A stretch of DNA of 64,000 bases, from assembly GCA_943912265.1 (NCBI GenBank), contig CALTTS010000016.1, positions 13,385 to 77,384 of the forward strand. Direction: 5' to 3'. Shown here piece after piece: positions 8,649 through 19,333 of the stretch (positions are counted from its first letter, which is position 1; every line of letters begins with the position of its first letter). The notes under the pieces were generated by a model. The model ran no database searches. It had not been told where the DNA came from and saw only the letters and a list, made by a program, of their open reading frames with translations. Source of the stretch: an uncultured Xanthomonas sp. (GTDB taxonomy: Bacteria; Pseudomonadota; Gammaproteobacteria; Xanthomonadales; Xanthomonadaceae). Position numbers and translations under genes: made by a program.

Positions 8649-9043
8649 CGCAGGCGCCGGATGCGCTCGCTGGGACTGACCACGTCGGTCAGGCGCACGC
8701 CGAAGCGGTCGTTGACCACCACGACTTCGCCGTGGGCGACGAGGGTGCCGTTGATGAACACGTCCAGCGGGTCGCCGACGCCGCGCTCCAGTTCCACCAC
8801 CGAGCCCTGGTTGAGCTGGAGCAGGTTGCGGATCGGGATGCGGGTGCGGCCCACTTCCAGCGACAGCTTGACCGGCACGTCGAGGATCACGTCCAGGTCC
8901 AGCTCCTCGGCGTCCGGGTTGGCGTCGGCCTGCAGCGCCTCGAACTGGGCGGCGTTGTTGTGCGGAGCGGTCCCGGCGTCGCCGGCCGGTGCCTGCGGCG
9001 CGGGTGCGGCCGCTGCGGTTTCGTCGGTGTCGGAAGGGCTCAT
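8645..9043 (-). CDS. fliN: Flagellar motor switch protein FliN
   Basis: FliN forms the lower part of the cytoplasmic C-ring with FliM. The 132-residue product has a variable acidic/Ala-rich N-terminus (~1-50) and a C-terminal SpoA domain (VILDVPVKLSLEVGRTRIPI through VNDRFGVRLTDVVSPSERI). The ATG overlaps the fliM stop (ATGA), and its own stop overlaps the fliO start. Confidence 0.97.
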   Translation of the reverse strand: MSPSDTDETAAAAPAPQAPAGDAGTAPHNNAAQFEALQADANPDAEELDLDVILDVPVKLSLEVGRTRIPIRNLLQLNQGSVVELERGVGDPLDVFINGTLVAHGEVVVVNDRFGVRLTDVVSPSERIRRLR

Positions 9044-10089
9044 GGCAGGCTGTCCTTGGTGGCTTTGACGGTATGGAGGAGCTGGGAAGAGAGGAAGGTG
9101 GGCGCGGCGAGCTTCCCGCCGGGCGGCTTGTTGGCGACGATCTTGATGGCGTTCTTGTTGTTGTGGCTGCCGAATTCGCCGGTGAAGATCGGCACCTTCT
9201 CCGCGCACAGCGGCACGTGCTCGGACATCGTGATGGGCAGCACGTCGCCGATCTTCATCTGCAGCATCTGGCGCAGGCTGATGGTCTTCTCGGCCAGCAC
9301 GCACGACAGCTCCACCTCGGTGCCGCGCAACTGCTCGTTGAGCGCCATCTTCCAGCTCTCGTCGTTGTCCACGCGGTCGGACTGGATGCCGGCGTCGAGC
9401 AGTTCGCGGATCGGTTCGAGCATCGAGTACGGCAGGGTGATGTGCACCTCGCCGCCGCCGCCGTCCAGTTCGACGTAGAAGCGGCTGACCACCACGTATT
9501 CGCGCGGGCTGACGATGTTGGCGAAGTGCGGGTTGACCTCGGAGTTGAGGTAGTCGAACTCCACGCCCAGCACCGGCGCCCAGGCCTCCACCAGGTCGGA
9601 GAAGGTCTGCTTGAGCATCAGCTGGATCACGCGCATCTCGGTGGGCGTGAACTCGCGGCCCTCGATCTTGGCCGGGTAGCGGCCGTCGCCGCCGAAGAAG
9701 TTGTCCACCACGGTGAACACCAGCTTCGGCTCGAACACGATCAGGCCGGTGCCGCGCAGCGGCTTGAGGCGGACCAGGTTGAGGTTGGTGGGCACGTACA
9801 GCGAGCGCAGGTAGTCGCCGAACTTGATCATCTCGATGCCGCGCACCGACAGGTCGGCCGAGCGCCGGATCAGGTTGAACAGGCCGATGCGCCACAGCCG
9901 CACGAAGCGCTCGTTGATCATCTCCAGCGTCGGCAGGCGGCCGCGGACGATGCGGTCCTGGCTGGCCAGGTCGTAGGAGCGGGCGACATGCGGATCGTCC
10001 TCGGGCGCGGTGCCCTCGGTCTCCACCTTGCCCGAATCCACGCCATGCAGCAGCGCGTCGATCTCGTCCTGGGAAAGCAGGTCGCTCAT
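9040..10089 (-). CDS. fliM: Flagellar motor switch protein FliM
   Basis: FliM is the C-ring component that binds phosphorylated CheY and reverses rotation. The 349-residue protein starts MSDLLSQDEIDALLHG, with the CheY-binding EIDALL motif at residues 9-14. The CheC-like middle domain and a C-terminal SpoA domain follow. It starts 12 bp after the fliL stop. Confidence 0.97.
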   Translation of the reverse strand: MSDLLSQDEIDALLHGVDSGKVETEGTAPEDDPHVARSYDLASQDRIVRGRLPTLEMINERFVRLWRIGLFNLIRRSADLSVRGIEMIKFGDYLRSLYVPTNLNLVRLKPLRGTGLIVFEPKLVFTVVDNFFGGDGRYPAKIEGREFTPTEMRVIQLMLKQTFSDLVEAWAPVLGVEFDYLNSEVNPHFANIVSPREYVVVSRFYVELDGGGGEVHITLPYSMLEPIRELLDAGIQSDRVDNDESWKMALNEQLRGTEVELSCVLAEKTISLRQMLQMKIGDVLPITMSEHVPLCAEKVPIFTGEFGSHNNKNAIKIVANKPPGGKLAAPTFLSSQLLHTVKATKDSLP

Positions 10090-10101
10090 CGCGGCGGTTC
10101 C

Positions 10102-10614
10102 TTATTGCATGACGAAGCTGGTGAACACGAGGTCTTCGACGATCGGCTTGCCGGTTTCGGCGGTCATCATCTTGCGGACGGTGTCCAGCGCCTGCTTGCG
10201 CAGGGTTTCCTTGCCCTCGACCGTGGTCAGCGAGTCGGCATCGACCTGGGAGAGCTGCATCAGCAGCTTGGCGCGGATGCCCGGGGCCTGCTGCTTGAGC
10301 GTCTCCAGCGCCGCCGGGTCGCGGGTCATCAGCTGGATCTCCACCTGCAGGAACTGGGCCCCGCTGCTGGCGTTGTTGAGGTTGACCACGAAGGCCGGGT
10401 CGAGCGGGAAATACTGTGCGGGCGCCGGAATCCTGGGCGTGGCGGATTCGGCGGCGTGGTCGCCGGTCTTCTTCTGGGCGAAGTACCAGCCGGCGCCTCC
10501 GGCGGCGGCCACGGCCACCACGGCGATGACCGCGATCAGCAGGAAGGCTTTGCCCGACTTGGCCGGCTTGGCGGCCTTGGCATCTGCGGGCGTCTTGGAC
10601 TTTGCGGCGGACAA
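10102..10614 (-). CDS. fliL: Flagellar basal body-associated protein FliL
   Basis: FliL is an inner-membrane protein around the stator units that affects torque. The 170-residue product has a basic cytoplasmic tail, one hydrophobic helix (FLLIAVIAVVAVAAAGGAGW, ~residues 24-45) and a periplasmic FliL domain with FVVNLN and the terminal EDLVFTSFVMQ. It is first in the fliL-M-N-O-P-Q-R operon and has a sigma-54-like promoter upstream. Confidence 0.96.
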   Translation of the reverse strand: MSAAKSKTPADAKAAKPAKSGKAFLLIAVIAVVAVAAAGGAGWYFAQKKTGDHAAESATPRIPAPAQYFPLDPAFVVNLNNASSGAQFLQVEIQLMTRDPAALETLKQQAPGIRAKLLMQLSQVDADSLTTVEGKETLRKQALDTVRKMMTAETGKPIVEDLVFTSFVMQ

Positions 10615-10647
10615 GAGGGCATCTCCGGTGGGTGTCGCTCCGGTTGA

Positions 10648-10663
10648 TGCAAGCCGTGTGCCG
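10648..10663 (-). promoter_or_regulatory. Sigma-54 promoter candidate for fliLMNOPQR
   Basis: Minus strand CGGCACACGGCTTGCA, with exact GG/GC spacing and a perfect TTGCA. It lies 33 nt before the fliL ATG, between the fliK terminator and fliL. Confidence 0.8.
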
Positions 10664-10712
10664 AAGCCGGGCGCCGCGGCCGACGGAATCCCGTCGCGCC
10701 GGCCCCGGACGC

Positions 10713-10740
10713 AAAAGGCCGGGTCAGCGGACCCGGCCTT
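10713..10740 (-). terminator. Rho-independent terminator after fliK
   Basis: A perfect 10-bp stem (10715-10724 with 10731-10740) and a 6-nt loop. In the minus direction the stem is followed by a short T run. It separates the fliE-to-fliK block from the fliL operon. Confidence 0.8.
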
Positions 10741-10769
10741 GCGCGGCGGGAAAGCCGGACGGTGCCGGC

Positions 10770-12098
10770 TCAGGCATAGGCGTCGAGCAGGCCCAGGCCG
10801 TGCGCGGGCAGGGCCAGCGTGGCCGTGCCAGCGGCACCGTCGGCGCGGGCGGCACCGCCTTCCTGGCCGGCCGGTTCGGCCGCCGGCCGGTCCGCGTCGG
10901 AGAACTGCCGCTGGCCCTGGCCGACGTTGGCCTGGGCGAGCTGGAAGCCCTGCTGGTCGAGCATCTCGCGCAGGCGCGGCAGGCTGGATTCCAGCGCGTG
11001 CCGGACCTCCGGCTGGGCCGCGCTGAATTCGGCATGGACGCGGTTGCCGTCCAGCTTCATCTGTACCTCGATCTGGCCCATGCCCTCGGGAGACACCCGG
11101 ATGTGGGCATGGCCGATCTTCTGGTCGGCCATCCAGTTCAGGCGCGCGCCGATGGCTTCGTCGAAGTTCGCCGCGTCCAGGTCCGCCGCCGGCAGCGTCG
11201 GCGGGAACAAGGCGGTGGCGGCCTGCAGCGTGGCCTGCGCCGGCGGGTTGGCGCCGGCGCCGACCAGGCCGAGCGCGGCCAGGTCGATGCCGTCGACGGG
11301 CTTGCCGGCCTCGGTGGCCTGCAGCGGCTGGACCAGGGCCGGCGCGACCGCGGCCAGCGCCGCCGTGGCGGCCTTGTCGGCGACCAGCGTGCCGGCCTCG
11401 GCGGGAAGCCCGGACGGCGGCTGCCGGGCCGCGGTCTGCGCGAGCGCCGCGGTGGCGGCCGCCGGATCGGGCGTCTGCGTGTCGGCGGCGGCCATTGCAG
11501 GCAGGGCCGGCACGGTGCCGGCTTCGGCCGCATTGCCCGTGACGCCGGCGGGCGGGAGCTGGCCGGCCAGTGCCGGAAGCACGGCGCCGGGCTGGCCGGC
11601 GGCCGCACTGGTGGCGGGGGGCTGGATCGCGCCGCCCGGCGCCGGCGTGGCGGCCGGAAGGCCGGGCAGGGGCAGGCCGGCCACCCAGATGGCCGGGGAG
11701 ACGTCGGCGGCATCGGCGTCTTCGTCGGCGGCCGGCTTCCCGGTGGCGCGCTTGTCCTCTGCACCCGTGGCGGAGGCGGCGGTCTCGGCGGAAGCGGCCG
11801 CTGCCGATGCCGGGTCCTGCGGCTTGCCGTCCGGGCGGGACGCCTGCGTCGTGGCGTTGCCGGCGGCCTTTTCGCTTGCCTTGTTGCCGGCCTGCGTGCC
11901 GCTGCGGTCCTGCGCCGAGCCGCCCTGGCCGAGCAGCTTGCGGAAGCTGTCGTCCCGGCCGGTGGTGGTGCCGGCATCGGCCGGGCTGCGGGCGGAGGTC
12001 GCGTCGGTGCCGGCATTGGCGCCGGCCGGGGACAGGCCCAGGCCGGCGAGGGTACCGGTGGCGGTGCCGAGGGAGAGGGACGCGGTCGATGCGGTCAT
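10770..12098 (-). CDS. fliK: Flagellar hook-length control protein FliK
   Basis: FliK is secreted during hook growth and triggers the FlhB specificity switch at the right length. The 442-residue protein has a long low-complexity Ala/Pro/Gly-rich N-terminal two thirds, as expected for the flexible ruler. A conserved C-terminal hook domain (~residues 310-410) includes GHAHIRVSPEGMGQIEVQM and ALESSLPRLREML. The ATG overlaps the fliJ stop by 4 bp and a terminator follows. Confidence 0.93.
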   Translation of the reverse strand: MTASTASLSLGTATGTLAGLGLSPAGANAGTDATSARSPADAGTTTGRDDSFRKLLGQGGSAQDRSGTQAGNKASEKAAGNATTQASRPDGKPQDPASAAAASAETAASATGAEDKRATGKPAADEDADAADVSPAIWVAGLPLPGLPAATPAPGGAIQPPATSAAAGQPGAVLPALAGQLPPAGVTGNAAEAGTVPALPAMAAADTQTPDPAAATAALAQTAARQPPSGLPAEAGTLVADKAATAALAAVAPALVQPLQATEAGKPVDGIDLAALGLVGAGANPPAQATLQAATALFPPTLPAADLDAANFDEAIGARLNWMADQKIGHAHIRVSPEGMGQIEVQMKLDGNRVHAEFSAAQPEVRHALESSLPRLREMLDQQGFQLAQANVGQGQRQFSDADRPAAEPAGQEGGAARADGAAGTATLALPAHGLGLLDAYA

Positions 12099-12550
12099 GC
12101 GGGGTCGTCCTGATCGGGGGCCTGTTGGCGTTCGCGCACGCGGCGTGCGCCGAGGTCGTCCAGCTCGCGCTGGCTGCGGCGTTCGGCCACCTGCCGCTCC
12201 TGCGCGCGGTAGCTGGCGGCGAGTTGTTCGAGTACCTGCTTGTCGCGGCTGGCCAGCAGCAGGCGGGCGCGTTCGACGTCGACGCTGGCGCGGCTGTTGT
12301 CCACGTTCTTCAGCTGCTGCTGCACCGCGCTGTCGATGCGGTCGAGGAAGGCGCGGCGGTTGGCCAGCTGGGCGGCGCTGACGCTGGACAGCTGGGCGTT
12401 GGCGTATTCCTCGGCATAGCGGCGCAGTTCCTCCAGCCGCGATTCCTGGGTGGCCAGCTGGCGCTGGCGCTCGGCCAGGGCGCGGGCGATGGCGTCCTCC
12501 TGCTCCTGCGCGCGCTGCAGCAGCGGGTCGATGCGTCGGGATTCCATCAT
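12095..12550 (-). CDS. fliJ: Flagellar export chaperone/stalk protein FliJ
   Basis: FliJ is the coiled-coil stalk of the FliI ATPase ring and escorts export chaperones. The 151-residue product is almost entirely charged helix (repeated QERQ, RRSQRELDDL, Glu/Arg-rich heptads) with no hydrophobic segment, and its size and position after fliI fit FliJ. Two ATGs stand in tandem at the start. Sequence conservation in this family is low, so the call leans on context. Confidence 0.9.
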   Translation of the reverse strand: MMESRRIDPLLQRAQEQEDAIARALAERQRQLATQESRLEELRRYAEEYANAQLSSVSAAQLANRRAFLDRIDSAVQQQLKNVDNSRASVDVERARLLLASRDKQVLEQLAASYRAQERQVAERRSQRELDDLGARRVRERQQAPDQDDPA

Positions 12551-12591
12551 GGCCGCCCTCTCATGATCGTGCCCTCATCGCGGTGCTCCGG

Positions 12592-13968
12592 TCATGGCGT
12601 GCTGGCGGCGTTCGGCTCGATCAGGTGCTCGAGCGCGGACCGGCTGTCGTTCAGATCGGCCGCGCGCGAGACATCCTGGCCGAGGAATTCGAGGATTTCC
12701 GGCCAGCGGTCCAGCGCCTCGTCCACCGCGGCGTCGCTGCCGCGCTGGTAGGCACCGATGGCGATCAGGTCGCGGTGGCTGGTATAGGCCGACACCAGCC
12801 GCTTGAGCTTGCGGATGCGCATGCGCCAGGTGTCGTCGGCGATGTCCTGGACCACGCGGCTGACCGAGGATTCCACGTCGATGGCCGGGTACAGGCCGGC
12901 ATCGGCGATCCGGCGCGAGAGCAGGATGTGGCCGTCGAGGATGGCGCGGGCGGCGTCGGCGATCGGGTCCTGCGGGTCGTCGCCTTCGGTCAGCACGGTG
13001 TAGAAGGCGGTGATCGAGCCGCGGCCCTTGGCGCCGTTGCCGGCGCGCTCGACCAGTGCCGGCAGGCGCGCGAACACCGACGGCGGATAGCCGCGGGTGG
13101 TCGGCGGCTCGCCCACCGACAGGCCGATCTCGCGCTGCGCCTGGGCGAAGCGGGTCAGCGAATCCATCAGCAGCAGCACGTTCAGGCCCTGGTCGCGGAA
13201 CCACTCGGCGATCGCGGTGGCGCGGTAGGCGCCCTGCAGGCGCGCCAGCGGCGGCCGGTCGGCGGGGCTGGCCACGACCACGGCGCGGGCCAGGCCGGCC
13301 GGGCCGAGCGTGCTCTCGACGAAGTCGCGCACTTCGCGGCCGCGCTCGCCGATCAGGCCGACCACGATCACGTCGGCGGCGGTGTAGCGGGTCATCATGC
13401 CCAGCAGGGTGGACTTGCCGACGCCGGAACCGGCGAACAGGCCCACGCGCTGGCCGCGGCCGATCGGCAGCAGCGCGTTGATCGCGCGCACGCCCACGTC
13501 CAGCGGCTGGATGATGGGTTCGCGCGCCAGCGGGTTGATCGCGGCGCCGGACAGGCTGGCCTGGCCTTCGGCGCGGATCGGGCCCTTGCCGTCCAGCGGC
13601 ACGCCGTCGCTGTCGATGACCCGGCCGAGCAGGCCTTCGCCGACGTCCACGCTGCTGCGGCTGGAGGAGGGCACCACCCGCGCGTTCGGCAGCAGGCCGT
13701 ACAGCTCGGCGCTGGGCATCAGGTAGGAGCGGTCGCCGGCGAAGCCGACCACTTCGGCATCCACCCAGCCGCCGTCGGCGACCTCGATCTTGCAGGTGGC
13801 GCCGAGCGGGGCCTCGCAGCCGGTGGCTTCCAGGGTCAGGCCGATGGCGCGGCGCAGGATGCCTTCGCGCACCAGCCCGTTGCGGGCGATTGCCGGGCGG
13901 ATCCGCCCCAGGCGCGCGGCCAGGTGCAGGTTGCGCGCGTCCAGCCACTGTTCCGGTTGCGCGCTCAC
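12592..13968 (-). CDS. fliI: Flagellum-specific ATPase FliI
   Basis: FliI is the export ATPase, related to the F1 beta subunit. The 458-residue protein carries Walker A AGSGVGKST near residue 170, Walker B with VLLLMDSLTRFAQAQREI, and GEPPTTRGYPPSVFA, all standard for FliI. The stop codon of fliH overlaps its ATG (ATGA). Confidence 0.97.
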   Translation of the reverse strand: MSAQPEQWLDARNLHLAARLGRIRPAIARNGLVREGILRRAIGLTLEATGCEAPLGATCKIEVADGGWVDAEVVGFAGDRSYLMPSAELYGLLPNARVVPSSSRSSVDVGEGLLGRVIDSDGVPLDGKGPIRAEGQASLSGAAINPLAREPIIQPLDVGVRAINALLPIGRGQRVGLFAGSGVGKSTLLGMMTRYTAADVIVVGLIGERGREVRDFVESTLGPAGLARAVVVASPADRPPLARLQGAYRATAIAEWFRDQGLNVLLLMDSLTRFAQAQREIGLSVGEPPTTRGYPPSVFARLPALVERAGNGAKGRGSITAFYTVLTEGDDPQDPIADAARAILDGHILLSRRIADAGLYPAIDVESSVSRVVQDIADDTWRMRIRKLKRLVSAYTSHRDLIAIGAYQRGSDAAVDEALDRWPEILEFLGQDVSRAADLNDSRSALEHLIEPNAASTP

Positions 13969-14612
13969 GGGGCCCCCTCCGCGCCGCCGCGGGCGTGCAG
14001 CACGGTTTCCAGCGCGCCGCGCAGGCGCGCGTCGAGGGTGCCGTCGATGCGCACGCTCTCGGCGTGCACGCGCAGGTCGCCGCGGCTCAGCGACGGGTCG
14101 GGCGTCAGGCGGGCGTTGGCGGGCAGGTGCAGCCAGGGCGTCAGCGCTTCGATGTCGTCCGGGTGCAGCCGCACTTCCACTTCGCGCTCGACGTTGCGCA
14201 CGCTGTCCAGCGCTTCGTGGACCAGCGCGGCCAGCAGCTCCGGGTCGGCCTCGTAGGCGCGGCCGACCAGGCTGCCGGCGATGCGCACGGCCAGTTCGGA
14301 CAGCGCGGCGACCACTTCGCCTTCGAGCCGGTCCAGCGGCCGCGAGAAGTTGTCCAGGATGCCCTCGATCTGGGCGATCAGCCGGCGCACCTCGCCGCGG
14401 CCCTGGGCGAAGCCGGCCTCGTGGCCCTCGGCCTGGCCATGCTCGAAGCCTTCGTCGCGGGCGGCCTTCTGGATGGCCTGGATCTCCTCCAGGGTCGGCG
14501 GGGCCGGCGGCGGCTCCTCGGCTTCGGCGACCTCCGGTTCCGGCTCGGGCGGCGGCGGCAGCTCGTCGAGCAGCGGCGGGGTCCAGCGCAGCGGTTCGTC
14601 CGGGGCGGCCAT
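13965..14612 (-). CDS. fliH: Flagellar assembly protein FliH
   Basis: FliH regulates FliI and links it to the C-ring through FliN. The 215-residue product starts with a Pro/Glu-rich segment with tryptophan (LRWTPPLLDELPPPPEPEPE), continues with a charged helical region (GFEHGQAEGHEAGFAQG, showing the G/A-rich repeats of FliH) and ends with a V-type ATPase E-subunit-like domain. It starts one base after the fliG stop and overlaps fliI by 4 bp. Confidence 0.93.
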   Translation of the reverse strand: MAAPDEPLRWTPPLLDELPPPPEPEPEVAEAEEPPPAPPTLEEIQAIQKAARDEGFEHGQAEGHEAGFAQGRGEVRRLIAQIEGILDNFSRPLDRLEGEVVAALSELAVRIAGSLVGRAYEADPELLAALVHEALDSVRNVEREVEVRLHPDDIEALTPWLHLPANARLTPDPSLSRGDLRVHAESVRIDGTLDARLRGALETVLHARGGAEGAP

Positions 14613-14613
14613 G

Positions 14614-15624
14614 TCAGATCAGCTCCTCGTTGTTGCCGCTGAGCGAGATCGTGCCTTCGTCGGCCATGCGCCGGACGGTGGCGAGGATCTCCTTCTGCGC
14701 GGATTCGACGTCGGACACCTTGACCGGGCCGCGGGCTTCCATGTCTTCCAGCAGGATCTGCGCGGCGCGCTGGGACATGTTGCGGGTGATCTTGTCGCGC
14801 ACGCGCTGGGTGGCGCCGCGCAGGGCCAGGCTGAGGCCGTCGTTGGGCACTTCGCGCAGCACCAGCTGCAGGTCGCGGTCGCCGATGTCGGCGAGGTTGT
14901 CGAACACGAACATCAGGTCCTGGATGCGCGCGCTCAGTTCCGAGTCGACCTTGCCGATCTCGCCCAGGATCGCCTGGTCCTGCCCGGAATCCATGAAGTT
15001 GAGGATGTTGGCCGCCACCTTGACGCCGCCGACGTTGGACGACTTGAGGTTCTGGTTGCCGGAGAACTGGCGTTCCATGATCTCGTTGAGCTCGTTGAGC
15101 GCGTTGGGCGGGATGCCGTCCAGCGTGGCGATGCGCAGCAGCACGTCGGTGCGGGCGCGCTCGGGCAGCAGCTTGAGCGTTTCGGCGGCCTGGTCCGGGT
15201 CGAGGTGGGACAGCACGATGGCGATGATCTGCGGGTGCTCGTTGCGCACCAGGTCGGCGATCGCGCGCGGGTCCATCCACTTCAGCGCGTCCAGGCCGGT
15301 GGTGTTGCGGCCCAGCAGGATGCGGTCGATCAGGTTGCCGGCCTTGTCCTCGCCCAGCGCCTGCACCAGCACCTTGCGCACGTAGTCGTCCGCGCCCATG
15401 CCGAGCGAGGTCTGCTTGTCCAGCGCCTGGCCGAAGGCGGACATCACGTCGTTGACCTGTTCGCGGGTCACGCCGCTGACGCTGGCCATGGCGATGCCGA
15501 GTTTCTGCACTTCCTTGGCGTTCATGTGCTTGAGCACTTCGGCCGCGTCCTGCTCGCCGAGGGAGAGCAGCAGGACGGCGGCGCGCTGGACGCCGGTGAG
15601 CGCGGCGGCGGAGGTATCAGTCAT
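14614..15624 (-). CDS. fliG: Flagellar motor switch protein FliG
   Basis: FliG sits on the MS ring, contacts the stator protein MotA and generates torque. The 336-residue length is normal. The N-terminal domain reads TGVQRAAVLLLSLGEQDAAEVLKHM, and the C-terminal domain carries the charged helix with FVFDNLADIGDRDLQLVLREV and NMSQRAAQILLEDMEARGPV. It overlaps the fliF stop by 8 bp. Confidence 0.97.
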   Translation of the reverse strand: MTDTSAAALTGVQRAAVLLLSLGEQDAAEVLKHMNAKEVQKLGIAMASVSGVTREQVNDVMSAFGQALDKQTSLGMGADDYVRKVLVQALGEDKAGNLIDRILLGRNTTGLDALKWMDPRAIADLVRNEHPQIIAIVLSHLDPDQAAETLKLLPERARTDVLLRIATLDGIPPNALNELNEIMERQFSGNQNLKSSNVGGVKVAANILNFMDSGQDQAILGEIGKVDSELSARIQDLMFVFDNLADIGDRDLQLVLREVPNDGLSLALRGATQRVRDKITRNMSQRAAQILLEDMEARGPVKVSDVESAQKEILATVRRMADEGTISLSGNNEELI

Positions 15625-17311
15625 CGCTGTTCACCCAATCCTTGACCACTTGTGCGACTTGCTTGGAATCGGCGCGGACCGCCTCGCGCGCCTGGCGCAG
15701 CCTGTCCTCGAAGGCGTCGGAGGCGAGGGCGCGCTGCTGGGCGGCCTGTTCCAGCGCCAGCTTGGCCTCGTCCGGCTGCTGCGGCATCTCGCCGTCGATC
15801 GGGGTGGCCTCGACCACGCTCAGGCCGGGCTCGCCACCGCCGGGCAGTTCCTTCGGCTTGGGGTCGGTGATCTGGCGCAGCGCCGGGCGCAGCACGCCGA
15901 ACAGCAGGGCCAGCACCACCACCGCGCCGAGCACCAGCTTGGCGATGTCGCGCAGCATCGGGTTCTGCCACACCGGCGTGGTGTCCTTGCCGGCATCGGG
16001 GTCGCGGACGAACGGCGCGTTCATCACCGAGACCGAGTCGCCGCGGTCGGCATTGAAGCCCACGGCCTCCTTCACCAGCGCTTCGATCCGGGCCAGTTCG
16101 GCCGGGCTCAGCGCCTGTTCGCTGATCTTGCCGCCGGCGCCGGGGCGCGGCACGTGGTCGATCAGCACCGCGGCGGTGACCCGGCGCACCCGGCCGGCCG
16201 GCTGGCGGGTGTGCTGCAGGGTGCGGTCCATCTCGAAATTGCGGGTCTGGCTGCTGGCGCTTTCCACCGGGGTGCCGGCCTGGGCGGTCTGGGCGTTGGC
16301 GCCGGCCGGCGCGGCGGCGGCGTTGGCCGGCTGCGCCGGCGGCGGGGTGTTGCTGGTCGCGCCGGGGACGCCTTCCGGGCCGGGCTTGGTGGTGCTGCTC
16401 TGGGTGATCTGCTCGCTGCGGACCTTGGCCGGGTCGTTGTTGTACAGCTCGCGGGCTTCCTCGGTGACCGAGAAGTCCATGTCCACCGAGACCTGGGCGT
16501 TGACCCGGCCGGGGCCGGTGATCGGTTCGAGCAGGTTGCGGATGCTGGTGCCGTAGCTGTCTTCCTGGCGGCGGACCTGGTCGAACTGGGCGTTGTCGAG
16601 CGCGGACTGGCTGTTCGGGTCGGTGCTCAGCAGGCGCCCGTTCTGGTCGACGACGGCGACGCGCTCGGGCGACAGGTCCGGGATGCTGGACGAAACCAGG
16701 TGTTCGATGGCATCCACCTGGTCGCGCTCCAGGCTCATGCCGGGGCGCAGTTCCAGCACCACCGAGGCGCTGGCGACGTCCTTCTGGCGGGTGAAGGCGC
16801 TGGGCTTGGGAATGGCGAGGTGGACGCGGGCATCGCGCACCGGGCGCAGGCTGGTGATGGTGCGCACCAGTTCGGTCTCCAGCGCATGCTGGTAGCGCGC
16901 GTTCTCGACGAACTGGCTGACGCCGAAGCCCGGGTCCTTCTCCATCAGCTCGAAGCCGACCCGGCCGTTGTCGGCGTCCATCAGGCCGGAACCGGCCAGC
17001 TTCAGGCGCGCGTCGTAGACGTTCTTCTCCGGCACGGTGATCGAGCCGGTGGCCGGGTCGATCTTGAACGGGATGCCGGCGGTGCGCAGCAGGTCGGTGG
17101 CCTCGGCGGTGGCCTTGGCGTCCAGCCCGGTGTACAGCGGCGTGTAGTCCGGCTTTTGCGACCAGAAGAACACCATCAGGCCGGCGGCGACCGCGGCGGC
17201 GATCAGCATCAGCGTGCCGAACTGCCGCCAGATCGGCAGCCCCTGCAGCTTGCCGAGCGCCTTGCCGGCCTGTTCGGCGTTGAACGTGTCCTTGGTAATC
17301 GAGAGCGCCAT
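15617..17311 (-). CDS. fliF: Flagellar MS-ring protein FliF
   Basis: FliF builds the MS ring, the base of the basal body. The 564-residue protein has an N-terminal transmembrane helix (~residues 30-50), the YscJ-like ring domains (YTPLYTGLDAKATAEATDLL and LVRTITSLRPVRDARVHLA), a variable Pro/Ala-rich loop, a second transmembrane helix (~445-465) and a C-terminal FliG-binding tail. It lies 80 bp after fliE. Confidence 0.97.
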   Translation of the reverse strand: MALSITKDTFNAEQAGKALGKLQGLPIWRQFGTLMLIAAAVAAGLMVFFWSQKPDYTPLYTGLDAKATAEATDLLRTAGIPFKIDPATGSITVPEKNVYDARLKLAGSGLMDADNGRVGFELMEKDPGFGVSQFVENARYQHALETELVRTITSLRPVRDARVHLAIPKPSAFTRQKDVASASVVLELRPGMSLERDQVDAIEHLVSSSIPDLSPERVAVVDQNGRLLSTDPNSQSALDNAQFDQVRRQEDSYGTSIRNLLEPITGPGRVNAQVSVDMDFSVTEEARELYNNDPAKVRSEQITQSSTTKPGPEGVPGATSNTPPPAQPANAAAAPAGANAQTAQAGTPVESASSQTRNFEMDRTLQHTRQPAGRVRRVTAAVLIDHVPRPGAGGKISEQALSPAELARIEALVKEAVGFNADRGDSVSVMNAPFVRDPDAGKDTTPVWQNPMLRDIAKLVLGAVVVLALLFGVLRPALRQITDPKPKELPGGGEPGLSVVEATPIDGEMPQQPDEAKLALEQAAQQRALASDAFEDRLRQAREAVRADSKQVAQVVKDWVNSDD

Positions 17312-17391
17312 CGTGGTTCGGTTCCTGCCGGGCAGTGGGTGCGTCGTCGTCGGTGAGGATCAGCCTGCGCGGGGGCAGGCCGCCGGCGCCG

Positions 17392-17748
17392 TCAGAGCGG
17401 CATGCTCAGGATGTCCTGGTAGGCCTGGACCAGGCGGTTGCGGACTTCGACGGTGGCGCGGAAGGCGACCTGGGACTGCTGGGCGGCGACCATCACGCTG
17501 GCCAGCCCGGCGCGGGGATCGCCCAGCTCGAAGGCCTGGGCGAGGTTGCCGGCGTTCTTCTGGGCGTCGTTGACGCCGTTGATCGCGTCGCGGAGGGTGT
17601 CGGTGAAGCTGCCGGCCGCGGCGGGCTTGCCCGATTCGAGGCTGGCCGGGGAGGCGACCGGCTCCAGGTTCAGGCTGCTGCCGCGTTCGCTGGCCTGACT
17701 CTGGTAGGAGCGGATCTGCTGGAGGATCGAGGAGATGGACTCGGACAT
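17392..17748 (-). CDS. fliE: Flagellar hook-basal body complex protein FliE
   Basis: FliE connects the MS ring to the proximal rod and is an early export substrate. The 118-residue product (MSESISSILQQIRSYQSQ at the start, VRNRLVQAYQDILSMPL at the end) has the normal FliE length and conserved C-terminus. A frame extending 59 codons further upstream runs through the sigma-54 promoter and is not used. It heads the fliE-F-G-H-I-J-K block. Confidence 0.96.
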   Translation of the reverse strand: MSESISSILQQIRSYQSQASERGSSLNLEPVASPASLESGKPAAAGSFTDTLRDAINGVNDAQKNAGNLAQAFELGDPRAGLASVMVAAQQSQVAFRATVEVRNRLVQAYQDILSMPL

Positions 17749-17787
17749 GGGAGGACTCCGGGAAAGCGGGACTGTCGGTGAAGACGA

Positions 17788-17803
17788 TGCAAGCCCCGTG
17801 CCG
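17788..17803 (-). promoter_or_regulatory. Sigma-54 promoter candidate for fliE (and probably fliFGHIJK)
   Basis: Minus strand CGGCACGGGGCTTGCA. Only the first base differs from TGGCACGnnnnTTGCA. It lies 39 nt before the fliE ATG, between fleQ and fliE. Confidence 0.85.
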
Positions 17804-17824
17804 GAGTCCGTTCCGGCCCGTCCG

Positions 17825-19329
<1,505 letters not shown>

Positions 19330-19333
<4 letters not shown>

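Noticed and set aside
17312..17391. A separate promoter for fliF
   Set aside because: The 80-bp fliE-fliF gap has no sigma-54 or sigma-28 match; fliF is probably read from the fliE promoter.
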